NCBI RefSeq assembly: GCF_003067705.1
Contig: NZ_QANL01000001.1
Span: forward strand, 1,178,001-1,242,000
DNA: 64,000 nucleotides
Source: Planctomonas deserti
Lineage (GTDB): Bacteria > Actinomycetota > Actinomycetes > Actinomycetales > Microbacteriaceae
Direction of reading: 5' to 3'
Shown: in pieces, positions 43,215 to 53,927 of the stretch
Position numbering within the stretch: the stretch's first letter is position 1
How the letters are laid out: each line of letters opens with the position of its first letter
Notes under the pieces: model-generated
Databases searched by the model: none
What the model saw: only the letters and a program-made list of their open reading frames with translations
What the model was told of the DNA's origin: nothing
Program-made: the position numbers and the translations under genes

Positions 43215-43248
43215 CGAGGGCCGCTTCCCGCCCGGGAAGCGGCCCTCG
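43215..43248 (+). terminator. Long hairpin after the DUF3500 gene
   Basis: Sixteen-bp perfect stem CGAGGGCCGCTTCCCG / CGGGAAGCGGCCCTCG with a minimal loop. No T-run. The rest of the 430-bp gap to nrdH holds the NrdR-like boxes. Confidence 0.78.
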
Positions 43249-43498
43249 TGCTCGGGGGCGACAGTCCCGCGGAGATCCCGCGACAGCTCGGCGACGGCGC
43301 CGCGACCCCACCAGGACCACGCGGCGCGACACGCCGAGACACGCCGTGCCGATGAAATCGACGCGATTTTTCCGACTGTGGAACGGCTGTCCCCAGGGGC
43401 GGTCCTCAGGCCCGAGAAATAGGGGTTCATCCTGTGGATAACGGGTGGACAACCGGGGAATGTCGGTGGACAACTCTAGGTTGAACTACAAGAATGTA

Positions 43499-43547
43499 AC
43501 TACTGCATCTAGGGGTCGCACCCGGGATGCGTCACCATATGTAGTAT
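43499..43547 (+). promoter_or_regulatory. Pair of NrdR-like boxes before nrdHIEF
   Basis: ACTACTGCATCTAGGG at 43499 and TCACCATATGTAGTAT at 43532 resemble the 16-bp NrdR box (ACACNATATNTAGTGT-like), 33 bp apart, close to three helical turns as usual. The second is the better match. TTGAAC at 43481 may be the -35. NrdR represses reductase genes when dATP is plentiful. Confidence 0.65.
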
Positions 43548-43678
43548 TGAACTCCCGCAAGGGCAGGACGGTCGCGAAGGCGATCGGAGGGCCGGAACGG
43601 GGTGCAAGGCGAGGCCCGGCCGGGGATGCAGTATCGCCAGGAAAACATCTACCGGATGACCGACGAGGGGAATCTCCA

Positions 43679-43912
43679 ATGGCAATCACCGTCTACTCCA
43701 AGCCCGCGTGCGTGCAGTGCACCGCCACCTACCGCGCGCTCGACAAGCAGGGCATCGAGTACGAGATCTTCGACGTCTCCGTCGATGACAAGGCGCTCGA
43801 GATCGTCAAGGCTCTCGGCTACCTGCAGGCCCCCGTCGTCGTCACCGAGGACGACCACTGGTCCGGCTTCCGTCCCGACAAGATCGCCGCACTCGCCGTT
43901 CAGGTTGCATGA
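43679..43912 (+). CDS. nrdH: NrdH-redoxin
   Basis: 77 aa from ATG 43679 (upstream in-frame starts lie in the regulatory region). Glutaredoxin-like fold with redox CVQC at residues 11-14, and [12 protein letters not shown] near the end, typical of NrdH. It reduces the class Ib ribonucleotide reductase, itself reduced by thioredoxin reductase. Overlaps nrdI by 4 bp. Confidence 0.95.
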   Translation: MAITVYSKPACVQCTATYRALDKQGIEYEIFDVSVDDKALEIVKALGYLQAPVVVTEDDHWSGFRPDKIAALAVQVA

Positions 43913-44310
43913 CCCGACTCGTCTACTTCTCGAGCGTCTCGGGTAACACCCGGCGCTTCGTCGAGAAGCTGGGACGCCCAGCGGACCGCATCCCCCTCCA
44001 CGCGAAGGACGCCCCGCTGAAGGCGACGGAACCCTACGTCCTCGTCGTGCCGACCTACGGCGGCGGGAACGGGCAGGGGGCCGTGCCCAAGCAGGTGATC
44101 CGGTTCCTGAACGACGAGGAGAACCGCTCACTGATCCGCGGCGTCATCGGCGCGGGCAACACCAACTTCGGCGAGGCCTACTGCCTCGCCGGCGACATCA
44201 TCTCGGCCAAGTGCCGGGTACCGCACCTGTACAAGTTCGAAGTATTCGGAACAGAGGACGACGTGAGAGTCGTCAACGAGGGATTGGACTCACTGTGGCA
44301 CCAACGCTGA
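43909..44310 (+). CDS. nrdI: NrdI flavodoxin-like protein
   Basis: 133 aa. FMN-binding loop [17 protein letters not shown] at the N-terminus, [21 protein letters not shown] and [15 protein letters not shown]. Supplies the oxidant used to build the Mn(III)2-tyrosyl radical in NrdF. Its end overlaps the nrdE start by 16 bp. Confidence 0.95.
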   Translation: MTRLVYFSSVSGNTRRFVEKLGRPADRIPLHAKDAPLKATEPYVLVVPTYGGGNGQGAVPKQVIRFLNDEENRSLIRGVIGAGNTNFGEAYCLAGDIISAKCRVPHLYKFEVFGTEDDVRVVNEGLDSLWHQR

Positions 44311-46439
44311 CGGAGGCGCCGGCCAAGCCGGCCATGGACTACCACGCGCTCAACGCGATGCTCAACCTCTACGGACCGGACGGCAAGATCCAGTTCGACA
44401 AGGACAAGGAGGCCGCGAAGCAGTACTTCCTGCAGCACGTGAACCAGAACACCGTCTTCTTCCACAGCCTGCGTGAGCGCCTCGACTACCTCGTGGAGAA
44501 CGAGTACTACGAGCAGGCCGTGCTCGACCAGTACTCCTTCGAGTTCATCACCAAGCTGAACGACCTCGCGTACTCGAAGAAGTTCCGCTTCCAGACCTTC
44601 CTCGGCGCGTTCAAGTTCTACACGTCGTACACGCTGAAGACGTTCGACGGCAAGCGCTACCTCGAGCGCTACGAGGACCGCGTCGTCATGGCCGCCCTCG
44701 GCCTCGCGGCAGGCGACGAGCAGCTCGCCATCGACCTCGTCGAGGAGATCATCGGCGGCCGGTTCCAGCCGGCGACGCCCACGTTCCTCAACACCGGCAA
44801 GCAGCAGCGCGGCGAGCTCGTCTCCTGCTTCCTGCTCCGCATCGAGGACAACATGGAGTCGATCGGGCGCTCCATCAACTCTGCGCTCCAGCTCTCCAAG
44901 CGCGGCGGCGGTGTCGCCTTCGCGCTCACCAACATCCGCGAGGCCGGCGCCCCGATCAAGCAGATCGAGAACCAGTCGTCCGGCATCATCCCCGTGATGA
45001 AGCTGCTGGAGGACTCCTTCAGCTACGCGAACCAGCTCGGTGCCCGTCAGGGCGCGGGCGCGGTGTACCTGCAGGCGCACCACCCCGACATCATGCGGTT
45101 CCTCGACACCAAGCGCGAGAACGCCGACGAGAAGATCCGCATCAAGACGCTCTCCCTCGGCGTCGTCGTGCCGGACATCACGTTCGAGCTCGCCAAGAAG
45201 GGCGAGGACATGTACCTGTTCTCGCCGTACGACGTCGAGCGCGTCTACGGCGTGCCCTTCTCCGACATCTCCGTGACGGAGAAGTACCACGAGATGGTGG
45301 ACGACCCGCGCATCAGGAAGACGAAGATCAAGGCTCGCGACTTCTTCCAGACGATCGCGGAGATCCAGTTCGAGTCCGGCTACCCGTACATCATGTTCGA
45401 GGACACGGTGAACCGGGAGAACCCGATCGCCGGCCGGATCAACATGTCGAACCTCTGCTCGGAGATCCTGCAGGTCAACACCCCGACCACGTACACCGAG
45501 GACCTCGGCTACGACGTGATCGGCAAGGACATCTCCTGCAACCTCGGCTCGATGAACATCGCGCTCGCCATGGACTCCGGCAACTTCGGCAAGACCGTCG
45601 AGACCGCCATCCGTGGCCTCACCGCCGTCTCCGACATGAGCCACATCTCGTCCGTCCCGTCCATCGAGCGCGGCAACGACCAGTCGCACGCCATCGGCCT
45701 CGGCCAGATGAACCTGCACGGCTACCTCGCCCGCGAGCGCATCTTCTACGGCAGCGAGGAGGGCATCGACTTCACGAACATCTACTTCTACACGGTGCTG
45801 TTCCACGCGCTGCGCGCCTCCAACGCCATCGCGAAGGAGCGCAAGACGACGTTCGCCGGCTTCCGCGACTCCAAGTACGCCGACGGCTCGTTCTTCGACA
45901 AGTACGTGAACCAGGACTGGGTGCCGGCGACGGCACGTGTCGCGGAGCTGTTCCGCAACGCGAACATCGCCATCCCGACGCGCGCCGACTGGGAGCAGCT
46001 GAAGGCGTCCGTGCAGGAGCACGGCATCTACAACCAGAACCTGCAGGCCGTGCCGCCCACCGGCTCGATCTCCTACATCAACAACTCCACCTCCTCCATC
46101 CACCCGGTGGCGTCGAAGATCGAGATCCGCAAGGAGGGCAAGATCGGGCGCGTCTACTACCCGGCTCCCTTCCTCACGAACGACAACCTGGAGTACTACC
46201 AGGACGCGTACGAGATTGGCCCGGAGAAGATCATCGACACGTACGCCGCGGCGACGCAGCACGTGGACCAGGGCCTGTCGCTCACGCTGTTCTTCAAGGA
46301 CACCGTGACCACCCGCGACATCAACAAGGCTCAGATCTACGCGTGGCGCAAGGGCATCAAGACGATCTACTACATCCGTCTGCGCCAGCTGGCGCTCGAG
46401 GGCACCGAGGTCGACGGCTGCGTCAGCTGCATGCTGTAG
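44295..46439 (+). CDS. nrdE: Class Ib ribonucleotide reductase, alpha subunit
   Basis: 714 aa from GTG 44295, within the nrdI end. Class Ib NrdE without the ATP-cone. Active-site Cys regions: [19 protein letters not shown], the radical-site SNLCSEILQ and [10 protein letters not shown], with C-terminal redox pair CVSCML that is reduced by Nrd[19 protein letters not shown] is also conserved. Makes dNDPs from NDPs. Confidence 0.96.
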   Translation: MAPTLTEAPAKPAMDYHALNAMLNLYGPDGKIQFDKDKEAAKQYFLQHVNQNTVFFHSLRERLDYLVENEYYEQAVLDQYSFEFITKLNDLAYSKKFRFQTFLGAFKFYTSYTLKTFDGKRYLERYEDRVVMAALGLAAGDEQLAIDLVEEIIGGRFQPATPTFLNTGKQQRGELVSCFLLRIEDNMESIGRSINSALQLSKRGGGVAFALTNIREAGAPIKQIENQSSGIIPVMKLLEDSFSYANQLGARQGAGAVYLQAHHPDIMRFLDTKRENADEKIRIKTLSLGVVVPDITFELAKKGEDMYLFSPYDVERVYGVPFSDISVTEKYHEMVDDPRIRKTKIKARDFFQTIAEIQFESGYPYIMFEDTVNRENPIAGRINMSNLCSEILQVNTPTTYTEDLGYDVIGKDISCNLGSMNIALAMDSGNFGKTVETAIRGLTAVSDMSHISSVPSIERGNDQSHAIGLGQMNLHGYLARERIFYGSEEGIDFTNIYFYTVLFHALRASNAIAKERKTTFAGFRDSKYADGSFFDKYVNQDWVPATARVAELFRNANIAIPTRADWEQLKASVQEHGIYNQNLQAVPPTGSISYINNSTSSIHPVASKIEIRKEGKIGRVYYPAPFLTNDNLEYYQDAYEIGPEKIIDTYAAATQHVDQGLSLTLFFKDTVTTRDINKAQIYAWRKGIKTIYYIRLRQLALEGTEVDGCVSCML

Positions 46440-46455
46440 CAGCCGGCTCTGATAC

Positions 46456-47523
<1,068 letters not shown>

Positions 47524-47569
47524 TGTTTTCGCACGGGCATCACGGTGCGAGAGGGGTTGGGCTGAAGGA

Positions 47570-48802
47570 TTGACGCGTAGGCCCACGACCCCGCAGGACA
47601 TCGCCCGACGAATCGGTTGTGAGACAGATGATGTTTTGATCATGCTCTGGGACGCTGGCATTGAGTACCCAACCAGCACGACCGCGCAGATAAAGCCGCA
47701 GGATGTTGCCGCCGCCGAACTTGCTTGTGGTTTGGCTTCACCAAAGCAGAAGACTCAGGTTGAGTACTGGTTGCAGCTTCTTGATTTGGACAGGGCAACA
47801 TTCCAGGAGCGGGCCGCGGAACACGGCATCAACATCGGCCCGAACGCCCGACGGCTTCCCAAAGGCGCGCTAGGGAAGTTGGAGAAGGGGGCGCTGACGC
47901 CACGCGATCGATCGGCGTTGGCGGTTAGCCTACCCCCTGCGAAGCCGACTCAACCCGCTCCCGTGCGGCAGCGGTTTACCTGGCAGGACGTCGGTCATCC
48001 TCGTGACATGCTTCAGTTTCTGACATTCGAGGACATCAGGGGCATACATTTTGCTATAGCCGAGGATTTCCAACATACAGCCGACCCAATCAGTCCAGCA
48101 GGGGTGCGCAGTGACGACCTTTTGGAGAGCGCTGCCAGTCGGCCCCAGACAGGTATGGGTGAGAGCCGCAAGTATCTCACGATCGAACTGGCAGCGGCTG
48201 CGCTAATGCATTCGATAATCCATAATCACCCCTTCCATAACGGAAACAAGCGGACTGCACTGGTCTCTATGCTGGCCTTCCTGGACAGGAATGGGATCAC
48301 GCTCACATGTGACGAGAACGAGTTGTTCAAGTGGACGATTCGTGTCGCTGGTCATCGACTCAATAAAGACGAACTCCTCGGCGATCGCAATGACATCGAG
48401 GTGGTCGAGATGGCGCGTTGGATCTGTAGCCAATCGCGCTGGATCGATCGCGGCGAGAGAGTGGTGACCTGGAATGTACTCCGACGCCGACTGGCCGCCT
48501 TTGATTGCCAGGTGCAAGGAGGAGGAAACCGCGGAGGCCGCATGATCATCTCGCGCGAGATCACCGAGGTGAGGAATGGTTTCTTCGGGTCGAGGGAGAG
48601 GAGGGTGGAGAGGAAGTATGCTCTGCCCTACGGAGGCGACGGTCGACAGATTGCCCGCAACCGACTGAAGGAATTGCGGCGGGAGTTACACCTTTCGGAA
48701 GAGTTCGGAATTGACTCAGCGACTTTCTATGGGAATGGTGACCCCATCGACAGCTTCATCAGTCAGTACCGAAAGACTCTTTCTCGGTTGGCGAAGGTCT
48801 AG
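47570..48802 (+). CDS. Doc/Fic-family protein with an extra N-terminal domain
   Basis: 410 aa from TTG 47570 (weak start; GAGAGGGG lies 13 nt upstream). The first 55 residues (DIARRIGCETDDVLIMLWDAG) resemble the IF-2 N-terminal domain fold. The middle (about 150-300) is a Doc domain: GVRSDDLLESAASRPQ, then HPFHNGNKRTAL at 220-231, with catalytic His220 and the (N/D)xNKR loop. A C-terminal region of about 110 aa is unrecognised. Doc-type toxins phosphorylate EF-Tu; Fic enzymes AMPylate. No small antitoxin gene is seen next to it. Base composition is clearly lower in G+C than its neighbours, so it is probably acquired. Confidence 0.82.
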   Translation: MTRRPTTPQDIARRIGCETDDVLIMLWDAGIEYPTSTTAQIKPQDVAAAELACGLASPKQKTQVEYWLQLLDLDRATFQERAAEHGINIGPNARRLPKGALGKLEKGALTPRDRSALAVSLPPAKPTQPAPVRQRFTWQDVGHPRDMLQFLTFEDIRGIHFAIAEDFQHTADPISPAGVRSDDLLESAASRPQTGMGESRKYLTIELAAAALMHSIIHNHPFHNGNKRTALVSMLAFLDRNGITLTCDENELFKWTIRVAGHRLNKDELLGDRNDIEVVEMARWICSQSRWIDRGERVVTWNVLRRRLAAFDCQVQGGGNRGGRMIISREITEVRNGFFGSRERRVERKYALPYGGDGRQIARNRLKELRRELHLSEEFGIDSATFYGNGDPIDSFISQYRKTLSRLAKV

Positions 48803-49703
48803 AACCTCGCGAACCGCGGTGTCGCTTTCTGATCCGACCAGCGCATTGTTCATAACGCTCCAGCGCAAGCCAGCGTCTGACTCCCAAACGAGTGGGCGGA
48901 GCACTGCTCTCCGACCGCAGGTTTGGCCGCGCGACGTCGTCCACGCGATGCACCCTTGGAAGTTCGGCCTCGCCCGTCGTCATCCACTCCATGATGGTGG
49001 ACTTGACTAATGCTTCCGAAGCGAGAAACGCCCACGGTAGATGTCCAGGCGTGGGGATCGTCCTATTTCCGCTGGGGTAAGCGTCCTGCCACCACTCTCG
49101 GACCGCTTCCGTATTCTCAACGAGCCAACGTTCCAGATCATCAAGCGAGAGGCCGGCAGCGGCAATCGCCTCACGTACTGCGATGTAAGCACCAGAGTCC
49201 CGCTCGGGAGTCAATTGGGCATCAACGTACTTGAGCATCGCGGCCCCTATCCGTCCTCGTGACTCTGTTGCTTCGCGGAGCGTTCGGTCTCGCCGTTCGC
49301 GGTTCGCGACGTAAATTGTCACGGCGACAGCCAGTCCTGTGGCCAGTACGGACGCCGCCGTGCCCAAGGAGGCGATTAGTGTTTCTAACGACCAGGCCCA
49401 CGCTTCTGGTGACTCGATTACAACGATCGGCGTCGGGAACGGTATCGGCGTCGGCAAGATGACGCTGACTTCCGCAGGTAAGGCAGGCGTTGGTGTGGGC
49501 GTCGGCGTAACTGCAGCGGGCGAGATCATGGGGTTCAGTTTGTTGCGTCGGGGGCGATAGGTACACCGCCCCGCTCCCTCGGCCTGCAATGCCACGCTTT
49601 CGGCAGCCTCCGCCACGAATGAGTCATCTGCTAGCGGACGGGCGACGGTGCAAGCGCGGCACAAGAACCCTGCTGTGCCGTCGGTTGCGGTGCCTTGTGT
49701 CAT
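48759..49703 (-). CDS. Hypothetical single-pass membrane protein
   Basis: 314 aa from ATG 49703; ATG 49529 (starting before TPTPTP repeats) is a strong alternative giving 256 aa. The long form has a CRAC...C stretch that may bind metal. A low-complexity Pro/Thr run is followed by one membrane helix (IASLGTAASVLATGLAVAV) and then a charged cytoplasmic region rich in helix formers. No family recognised. Its end overlaps the Doc gene end by 44 bp on opposite strands. AT-richer than the core genes. Confidence 0.55.
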   Translation of the reverse strand: MTQGTATDGTAGFLCRACTVARPLADDSFVAEAAESVALQAEGAGRCTYRPRRNKLNPMISPAAVTPTPTPTPALPAEVSVILPTPIPFPTPIVVIESPEAWAWSLETLIASLGTAASVLATGLAVAVTIYVANRERRDRTLREATESRGRIGAAMLKYVDAQLTPERDSGAYIAVREAIAAAGLSLDDLERWLVENTEAVREWWQDAYPSGNRTIPTPGHLPWAFLASEALVKSTIMEWMTTGEAELPRVHRVDDVARPNLRSESSAPPTRLGVRRWLALERYEQCAGRIRKRHRGSRGSRPSPTEKESFGTD

Positions 49704-50245
49704 ATGAGTCAGTCGGCGCACGTTTCACGCGCTCGTCAAGGTCGCCAGCGCTTTGGCCGCGAGAGTCTCATCGAGCGAATCATGACCGCATCGGAGCCTT
49801 CTCCGCTGCGTGGCGGCCCTCGTCGCACGGTGCCCCTGCGTTCTGCGCACCCCAAGGCTCATCGTCAGTGGTTCGAGCCGTGCATCTCAAGCGGTAAATT
49901 CCGGCATCGCGCACAAAGGCCCTAGCGCTGTTACCGACGTGTAGGCAGCGAAAGTGGCCAGACTTGCCACCCGAAGTGACTAACACCTCAAGGACGAGGT
50001 CGATTTGGCTTCGATTATATGAACGACCAGGCAGGTCTGTGCTCGTGCAACTGCCGTAATTCGCGGCGATACCGCGGCTCGGTCGGTCTTACGGCGGTGG
50101 GTTACCCAAACTCTACGGAAAACACGCACCGGCCCGAGGTGGCGCTGGCAGAGAACGTCCCGTCGACCCCGCTGGTGGTCCCGAGCCAAGGGGTGATACG
50201 TCGTTCTCGCTCGACACGCGCGGTCCCTCGAACAGCTGCGGCGCT
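49704..50245. other. Gap without a convincing gene in the accessory segment
   Basis: About 540 bp. Several short open frames exist on both strands, but none has a recognisable product, good start or actinobacterial codon bias. No tRNA, terminator or transposon end was recognised. It may hold decayed sequence of the acquired segment. Confidence 0.5.
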
Positions 50246-50316
50246 CTAGAGGAACGGGCGCAGCGGCGCGGGGATGAACTCGCTGACAGGCCCGACGACG
50301 TGCCTGCTCTGCCGAA
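50246..50316 (-). pseudogene. Remnant of a cardiolipin synthase 3' end
   Basis: Read on the minus strand, the last 23 codons give RQSRHVVGPVSEFIPAPL followed by RPFL and stop. The intact PLD gene at 51449 ends WQSRHVVARVSEAILAPL then RPFL. The DNA is about 85% alike over 65 bp and nothing of the gene body remains. It marks a duplication or an insertion breakpoint near the right edge of the accessory segment. Confidence 0.8.
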
Positions 50317-50348
50317 GGATCGGACTCCGAATTGCTTAGGCTGCAGGC

Positions 50349-50819
50349 ATGCGCAGCAGAGCGATCGACCGCCCGGCCGGCCCGGCCACGCCCCCAGGCC
50401 CGACCGCACCCGCTCGTGGGGGATGGGTGCGCACCGTCGCGCGGATCGCGCTGGGCGGGGCGCTGCTGTTCGCGGGCGTCTCGCACCTGACCGTCGCGCG
50501 CACGGAGTTCCGCGCGCAGGTTCCCGCCTGGGTGCCGCTTGACGAGGACTTCGTCGTTCTCGCGTCCGGGGTCGTGGAGATCGCGCTCGGCGCGGGGCTC
50601 GTGGCGTTGCCGCGGTATCGGGTGCTGGTCGGCTGCCTCACGGCCGCGTTCTTCGTCGCCGTCTTCCCCGGCAACGTCTCCCAGTGGCTGACCCAGACCG
50701 ACGCGTTCGGGCTCGACACCGACCGTGCCCGATTTGTCCGGCTTCTCTTCCAGCCGCTCCTCGTGCTGTGGGCACTGTGGTCCACCGGCGTCATCGGCCG
50801 GCGCCGCGCACCGCGCTGA
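50349..50819 (+). CDS. DoxX-like membrane protein
   Basis: 156 aa from ATG, with a TAGGCT box 6-11 nt upstream. Four hydrophobic segments; ARIALGGALLFAGVSHLTVAR opens the DoxX-like fold and FFVAVFPGNVSQWL continues it. Family members have been linked to redox or sulphur metabolism, but this one has no such neighbour. Followed 10 bp later by the Imm5-like gene. Confidence 0.82.
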   Translation: MRSRAIDRPAGPATPPGPTAPARGGWVRTVARIALGGALLFAGVSHLTVARTEFRAQVPAWVPLDEDFVVLASGVVEIALGAGLVALPRYRVLVGCLTAAFFVAVFPGNVSQWLTQTDAFGLDTDRARFVRLLFQPLLVLWALWSTGVIGRRRAPR

Positions 50820-50829
50820 GGACTCCCGG

Positions 50830-51384
50830 ATGCCCTCTCCGCAGGCTCTGAGCGAGGCCGATCGCCGGCTGGTCGCGGCCTGGGCGGCCGACTGCGCCGA
50901 GCGCGTGCTCGCGCTCTTCAAAGCTGAAGCGCCGACGGACGACCGACCCCGAGACGCCATAGCCCGCACGCGCGCGTTCGCGCGAGGCGAGCTGGATGCC
51001 GCCGGCGAAATCCGTCGGCGCTTCGTCGCGGGTCGCGCCGCGCAGTCGGTGAGCTCTCCCGCGGCCGTCGCCGCGGCTCGTGCCGCGGCCCAGGCCTCCG
51101 GCGTCGCCCACATGGGCGCGCACGCCCTCGGTGCCGCCGCCTACGCCGCGAAGGCGGCCGGACTGGCGCGCCCGGACCAGTTGACGGCGGTTGCCGATGA
51201 GGTCGCGTGGCAGGTCGAGCACATGAGCGCGGCCGTGCGAACCGCGCTGCGCCGATTACCGCCCCTCGGCGAGGACTCCGCGGGCCCGCTCGGTTCCGGA
51301 CTCCTCGCGTCCGGCGTCCTCGGCGAGATCATCCGGGAGATTCAGGCCGCCATCGGTGTCCATCCGCGTGGGAGCGCCGGCTAG
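50830..51384 (+). CDS. Imm5-like putative immunity protein
   Basis: 184 aa from ATG 50830. Ala-rich helical protein: DRRLVAAWAADCAERVLALF and TDDRPRDAIARTRAFARGE, followed by an AHMGAHALGAAAYAAKA helix, match the Imm5-type immunity family predicted in polymorphic-toxin loci. The C-terminal 70 residues vary. No toxin gene is nearby, so it may be an orphan immunity gene or serve another role. Confidence 0.7.
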   Translation: MPSPQALSEADRRLVAAWAADCAERVLALFKAEAPTDDRPRDAIARTRAFARGELDAAGEIRRRFVAGRAAQSVSSPAAVAAARAAAQASGVAHMGAHALGAAAYAAKAAGLARPDQLTAVADEVAWQVEHMSAAVRTALRRLPPLGEDSAGPLGSGLLASGVLGEIIREIQAAIGVHPRGSAG

Positions 51385-51448
51385 AGGGTCCAGCGCGACC
51401 GTCGGGATCGCGGCAAGGTGCGCATCCCGGGCCACCGCCCTGGCGCTC

Positions 51449-52705
51449 CTAGAGGAACGGGCGCAGCGGCGCGAGGATGGCCTCGCTGACGCGCGCGACG
51501 ACGTGGCGGCTCTGCCACTCCTCCTCGGTGAGGGTGCGGCAGTTCGAGCTGTCCACCTCGAACACGTGCTCCATCGTGGCCGCGAGCGCACTGTCGACAA
51601 TCTCGAGGTTGATCTCGTAGTTCCCGGTCAGGCTCAGGCGGTCGATGTTCGCCGTGCCGATGGTCGACCACACCCCGTCGATGGTGGCCGTCTTCGCGTG
51701 GATCATCGCGTGCTGGTAGAGCAGCACCGTCACGCCGGCGCGCAGCATCGCGCTGTAGAAGCCCCGCGACAGCCAGTCGGAGACGACGTGGTTCGAGTCC
51801 TCGGGCACGATCACCCGCACGTCCACACCCCGCCTGCTCGCCCGGAGGAGGGCGTCGAGGATCTGCTGGTCCGGGATGAAGTACGCGGTGGTGATGAAGA
51901 TGCAGTGCTGTGCCCGGTTGATCGCGTCGAGGTAGACGCTGCGGATCGGGAACACCAGGTTCGCGGGGATGTTGCTGACGGCGCGGATGTGCGGGTCCCA
52001 GTGACCGCCGCCCGTGTCCGGAAGGGCTCTGTGGGAGTCGGACCGTTGCAGGTTCCACAGGTTCGTGAACGCCTGGGTGAGCTCGGAGACCTCCGGCCCG
52101 CGGAGGGCGAGATGGGTGTCGCGCCATGAGGTGGCGTAGAGCGAGCCGATGTTGTACCCGCCGACGAAGGCGACGGTGTCGTCCACCACGAGGAGCTTGC
52201 GGTGATCTAGGCCGGTTCCGCGGATGTTCGTGAAAACCACGGACGGGCGGATGATGGGGAAACGAAAGACGTTGACGTCGGGGTGGAAGGCGTAGAAGGA
52301 CGGCTTGACGACGAGGTTCGCGAAGCCGTCGTAGATGACGTAGACGGACACACCCCGTGCCGCGGCTCGGTTCACCGCATCCCGGAAGCGGGCGCCGGTC
52401 TCGTCGCCCTTCCAGATGTACGTCTCGAGCAGCACGCGCTCCTCGGCGCCATCGACCGCCGCGAGCATGGCGTCGTACAGGTCCTCGCCGTACGTGTACA
52501 CGGTCGTCTCGGTCTCGACGACGGTGGTCTCGAACGACCCGGGACGCGGCCACTTCGGACGGTTCTTGCGCCTGCTCCGCTCGACCGCGTCAAGCGCCAC
52601 GATGCCCGCGATCACGGTGGCCTGCGCCCCGAAGAACCCCATCACCGCGGTGCGGACCGCACGCGTTGCGACCTTCGTCACACTCCGAACGAGAGGGGGC
52701 CGCAT
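51449..52705 (-). CDS. Phospholipase D-family cardiolipin synthase-like protein
   Basis: 418 aa from ATG 52705, with a TATGGT box 7-12 nt upstream; longer in-frame starts give low-quality sequence. One N-terminal hydrophobic segment (about 15-40). Two HKD motifs: GLDHRKLLVVDDTVAFVGG (about 165-183) and IHAKTATIDGVWSTIGTAN (about 345-363). Differs from the cls at 9114 in length and sequence. The C-terminus RPFL was partly copied to 50246. Likely a cardiolipin synthase-like enzyme. Confidence 0.88.
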   Translation of the reverse strand: MRPPLVRSVTKVATRAVRTAVMGFFGAQATVIAGIVALDAVERSRRKNRPKWPRPGSFETTVVETETTVYTYGEDLYDAMLAAVDGAEERVLLETYIWKGDETGARFRDAVNRAAARGVSVYVIYDGFANLVVKPSFYAFHPDVNVFRFPIIRPSVVFTNIRGTGLDHRKLLVVDDTVAFVGGYNIGSLYATSWRDTHLALRGPEVSELTQAFTNLWNLQRSDSHRALPDTGGGHWDPHIRAVSNIPANLVFPIRSVYLDAINRAQHCIFITTAYFIPDQQILDALLRASRRGVDVRVIVPEDSNHVVSDWLSRGFYSAMLRAGVTVLLYQHAMIHAKTATIDGVWSTIGTANIDRLSLTGNYEINLEIVDSALAATMEHVFEVDSSNCRTLTEEEWQSRHVVARVSEAILAPLRPFL

Positions 52706-52919
52706 GCCCCGACCATATCGCAGCGGCATGACCGGTCCCGGTGCGGGTGCCGGTGCCGGTCGTCCCCGTAGTGCAGGCCCGATCGGCCCCACCCGGGGCC
52801 GGGATGCCCGCAAGCCCGGGGGAGCGGCTGTGAGGGAGCCTGCGTTGCGTGTTCGGCCGCAGCGGGACTCGCGGGCCCGCATCCGGATTCGCGAGTGCGC
52901 GATGGACCCGGGTGCGCGT

Positions 52920-53804
52920 CTACCGCTTGAGGGCGCGCCCCTCCTTGTCGAGGTAGTCGCTCCAGGAGCGCTTAGCCTCCCAGCCCAGCATCCTGCGGGC
53001 CTTGGCGGTGGAGATGCCGCCCGAGTCGGGCCGTTCGAGGTCGCGCAGCTCGATCTCGTCGCCGTAGTACTTCCGCAGCACCTCCGCGAAGTCGTGGCCG
53101 CCCGCGTTGTCCGGGTTGGCGATGTAGAACACCTCGTGGCCGGGCAGGTCGGACTCGGTGGCCAGCACGATGGCGTCGGCGAGGTCGTAGACGTCGATGT
53201 AGCTGCGGAAGTTCCCGTTCGTGATCGATGGGTCCCGCACCAGCGGGCCGAGGTTCGTCTCGTAGTTGTCCTCGTTGTGCACCGTGGCGGGGCGGATGGT
53301 GATGGCCGCGATGTCGGACCGGCGCACCGCGGCGTCCATCATCTGCTCGCCGAACAGCTTGGTGAGCGCATACACGTCCTGCGGGTAGAGCGGGTGCTCC
53401 TCGTCCACGGGCACGTAGTCCGGCTGGAACGGGCGCTCGGGGAAGAAGTTGCCGACGATGCTTTCGCTGGAAATGTTGACGAAGCGCTTCACACCGAAAC
53501 GCACGGCGGCCTCGATGAGGTTGAACGTCGACATGACGTTGGTCTGCATCACGACGTGGGCGGGGTGACCGAGCGGCTGCGGGATGGCGGCGATGTGCAC
53601 GACCGCGTCCACGCCGGCGACCACCGCGAACGCGGAGCCCGCGTCGGTCAGGTCGGCCTGCTTGTACCGGCCCGGCACCACGACGCCGGCGTCGAAGACC
53701 GGGGGCACGAGGTCGACCCCGAGGACGTCGTGGCCGGCGTCGAACAGCGCCTGGGTGGCGGCGCGCCCGACCTTGCCGCGGGATCCGGTGACGAGGATCT
53801 TCAT
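52920..53804 (-). CDS. NAD-dependent epimerase/dehydratase (extended SDR)
   Basis: 294 aa. Rossmann loop VTGSRGKVGRAATQALF at the N-terminus, HIAAIPQP, and catalytic YALTK (Tyr-x-x-x-Lys). It resembles uronate dehydrogenases and UDP-sugar epimerases. GAGGGAGAACACC precedes the ATG. It lies 123 bp downstream of the sugar-ABC operon on the same strand and may belong to the same pathway. Confidence 0.88.
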   Translation of the reverse strand: MKILVTGSRGKVGRAATQALFDAGHDVLGVDLVPPVFDAGVVVPGRYKQADLTDAGSAFAVVAGVDAVVHIAAIPQPLGHPAHVVMQTNVMSTFNLIEAAVRFGVKRFVNISSESIVGNFFPERPFQPDYVPVDEEHPLYPQDVYALTKLFGEQMMDAAVRRSDIAAITIRPATVHNEDNYETNLGPLVRDPSITNGNFRSYIDVYDLADAIVLATESDLPGHEVFYIANPDNAGGHDFAEVLRKYYGDEIELRDLERPDSGGISTAKARRMLGWEAKRSWSDYLDKEGRALKR

Positions 53805-53927
53805 GGTGTTCTCCCTCTTTCGCTGGTAGCCGCCCGGCCGATCACGGCACGCACCGGGACGGGAAGGGCGTCCGCGGTGCGGGGTGGCCCCGGAAGGACG
53901 CTACGGCACCACGCCGCCTCGCGCGGG

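Noticed and set aside
49840-49920. GGTTCGAGCC resembling a tRNA T-arm, perhaps a tRNA fragment or attachment site
   Set aside because: No matching acceptor or anticodon arm around it and no integrase gene nearby.
49980-51113. Long open frame on the minus strand (377 aa)
   Set aside because: It overlaps well-supported DoxX and Imm5-like genes, has shadow-frame Arg/Ala-rich composition and no recognisable domain.
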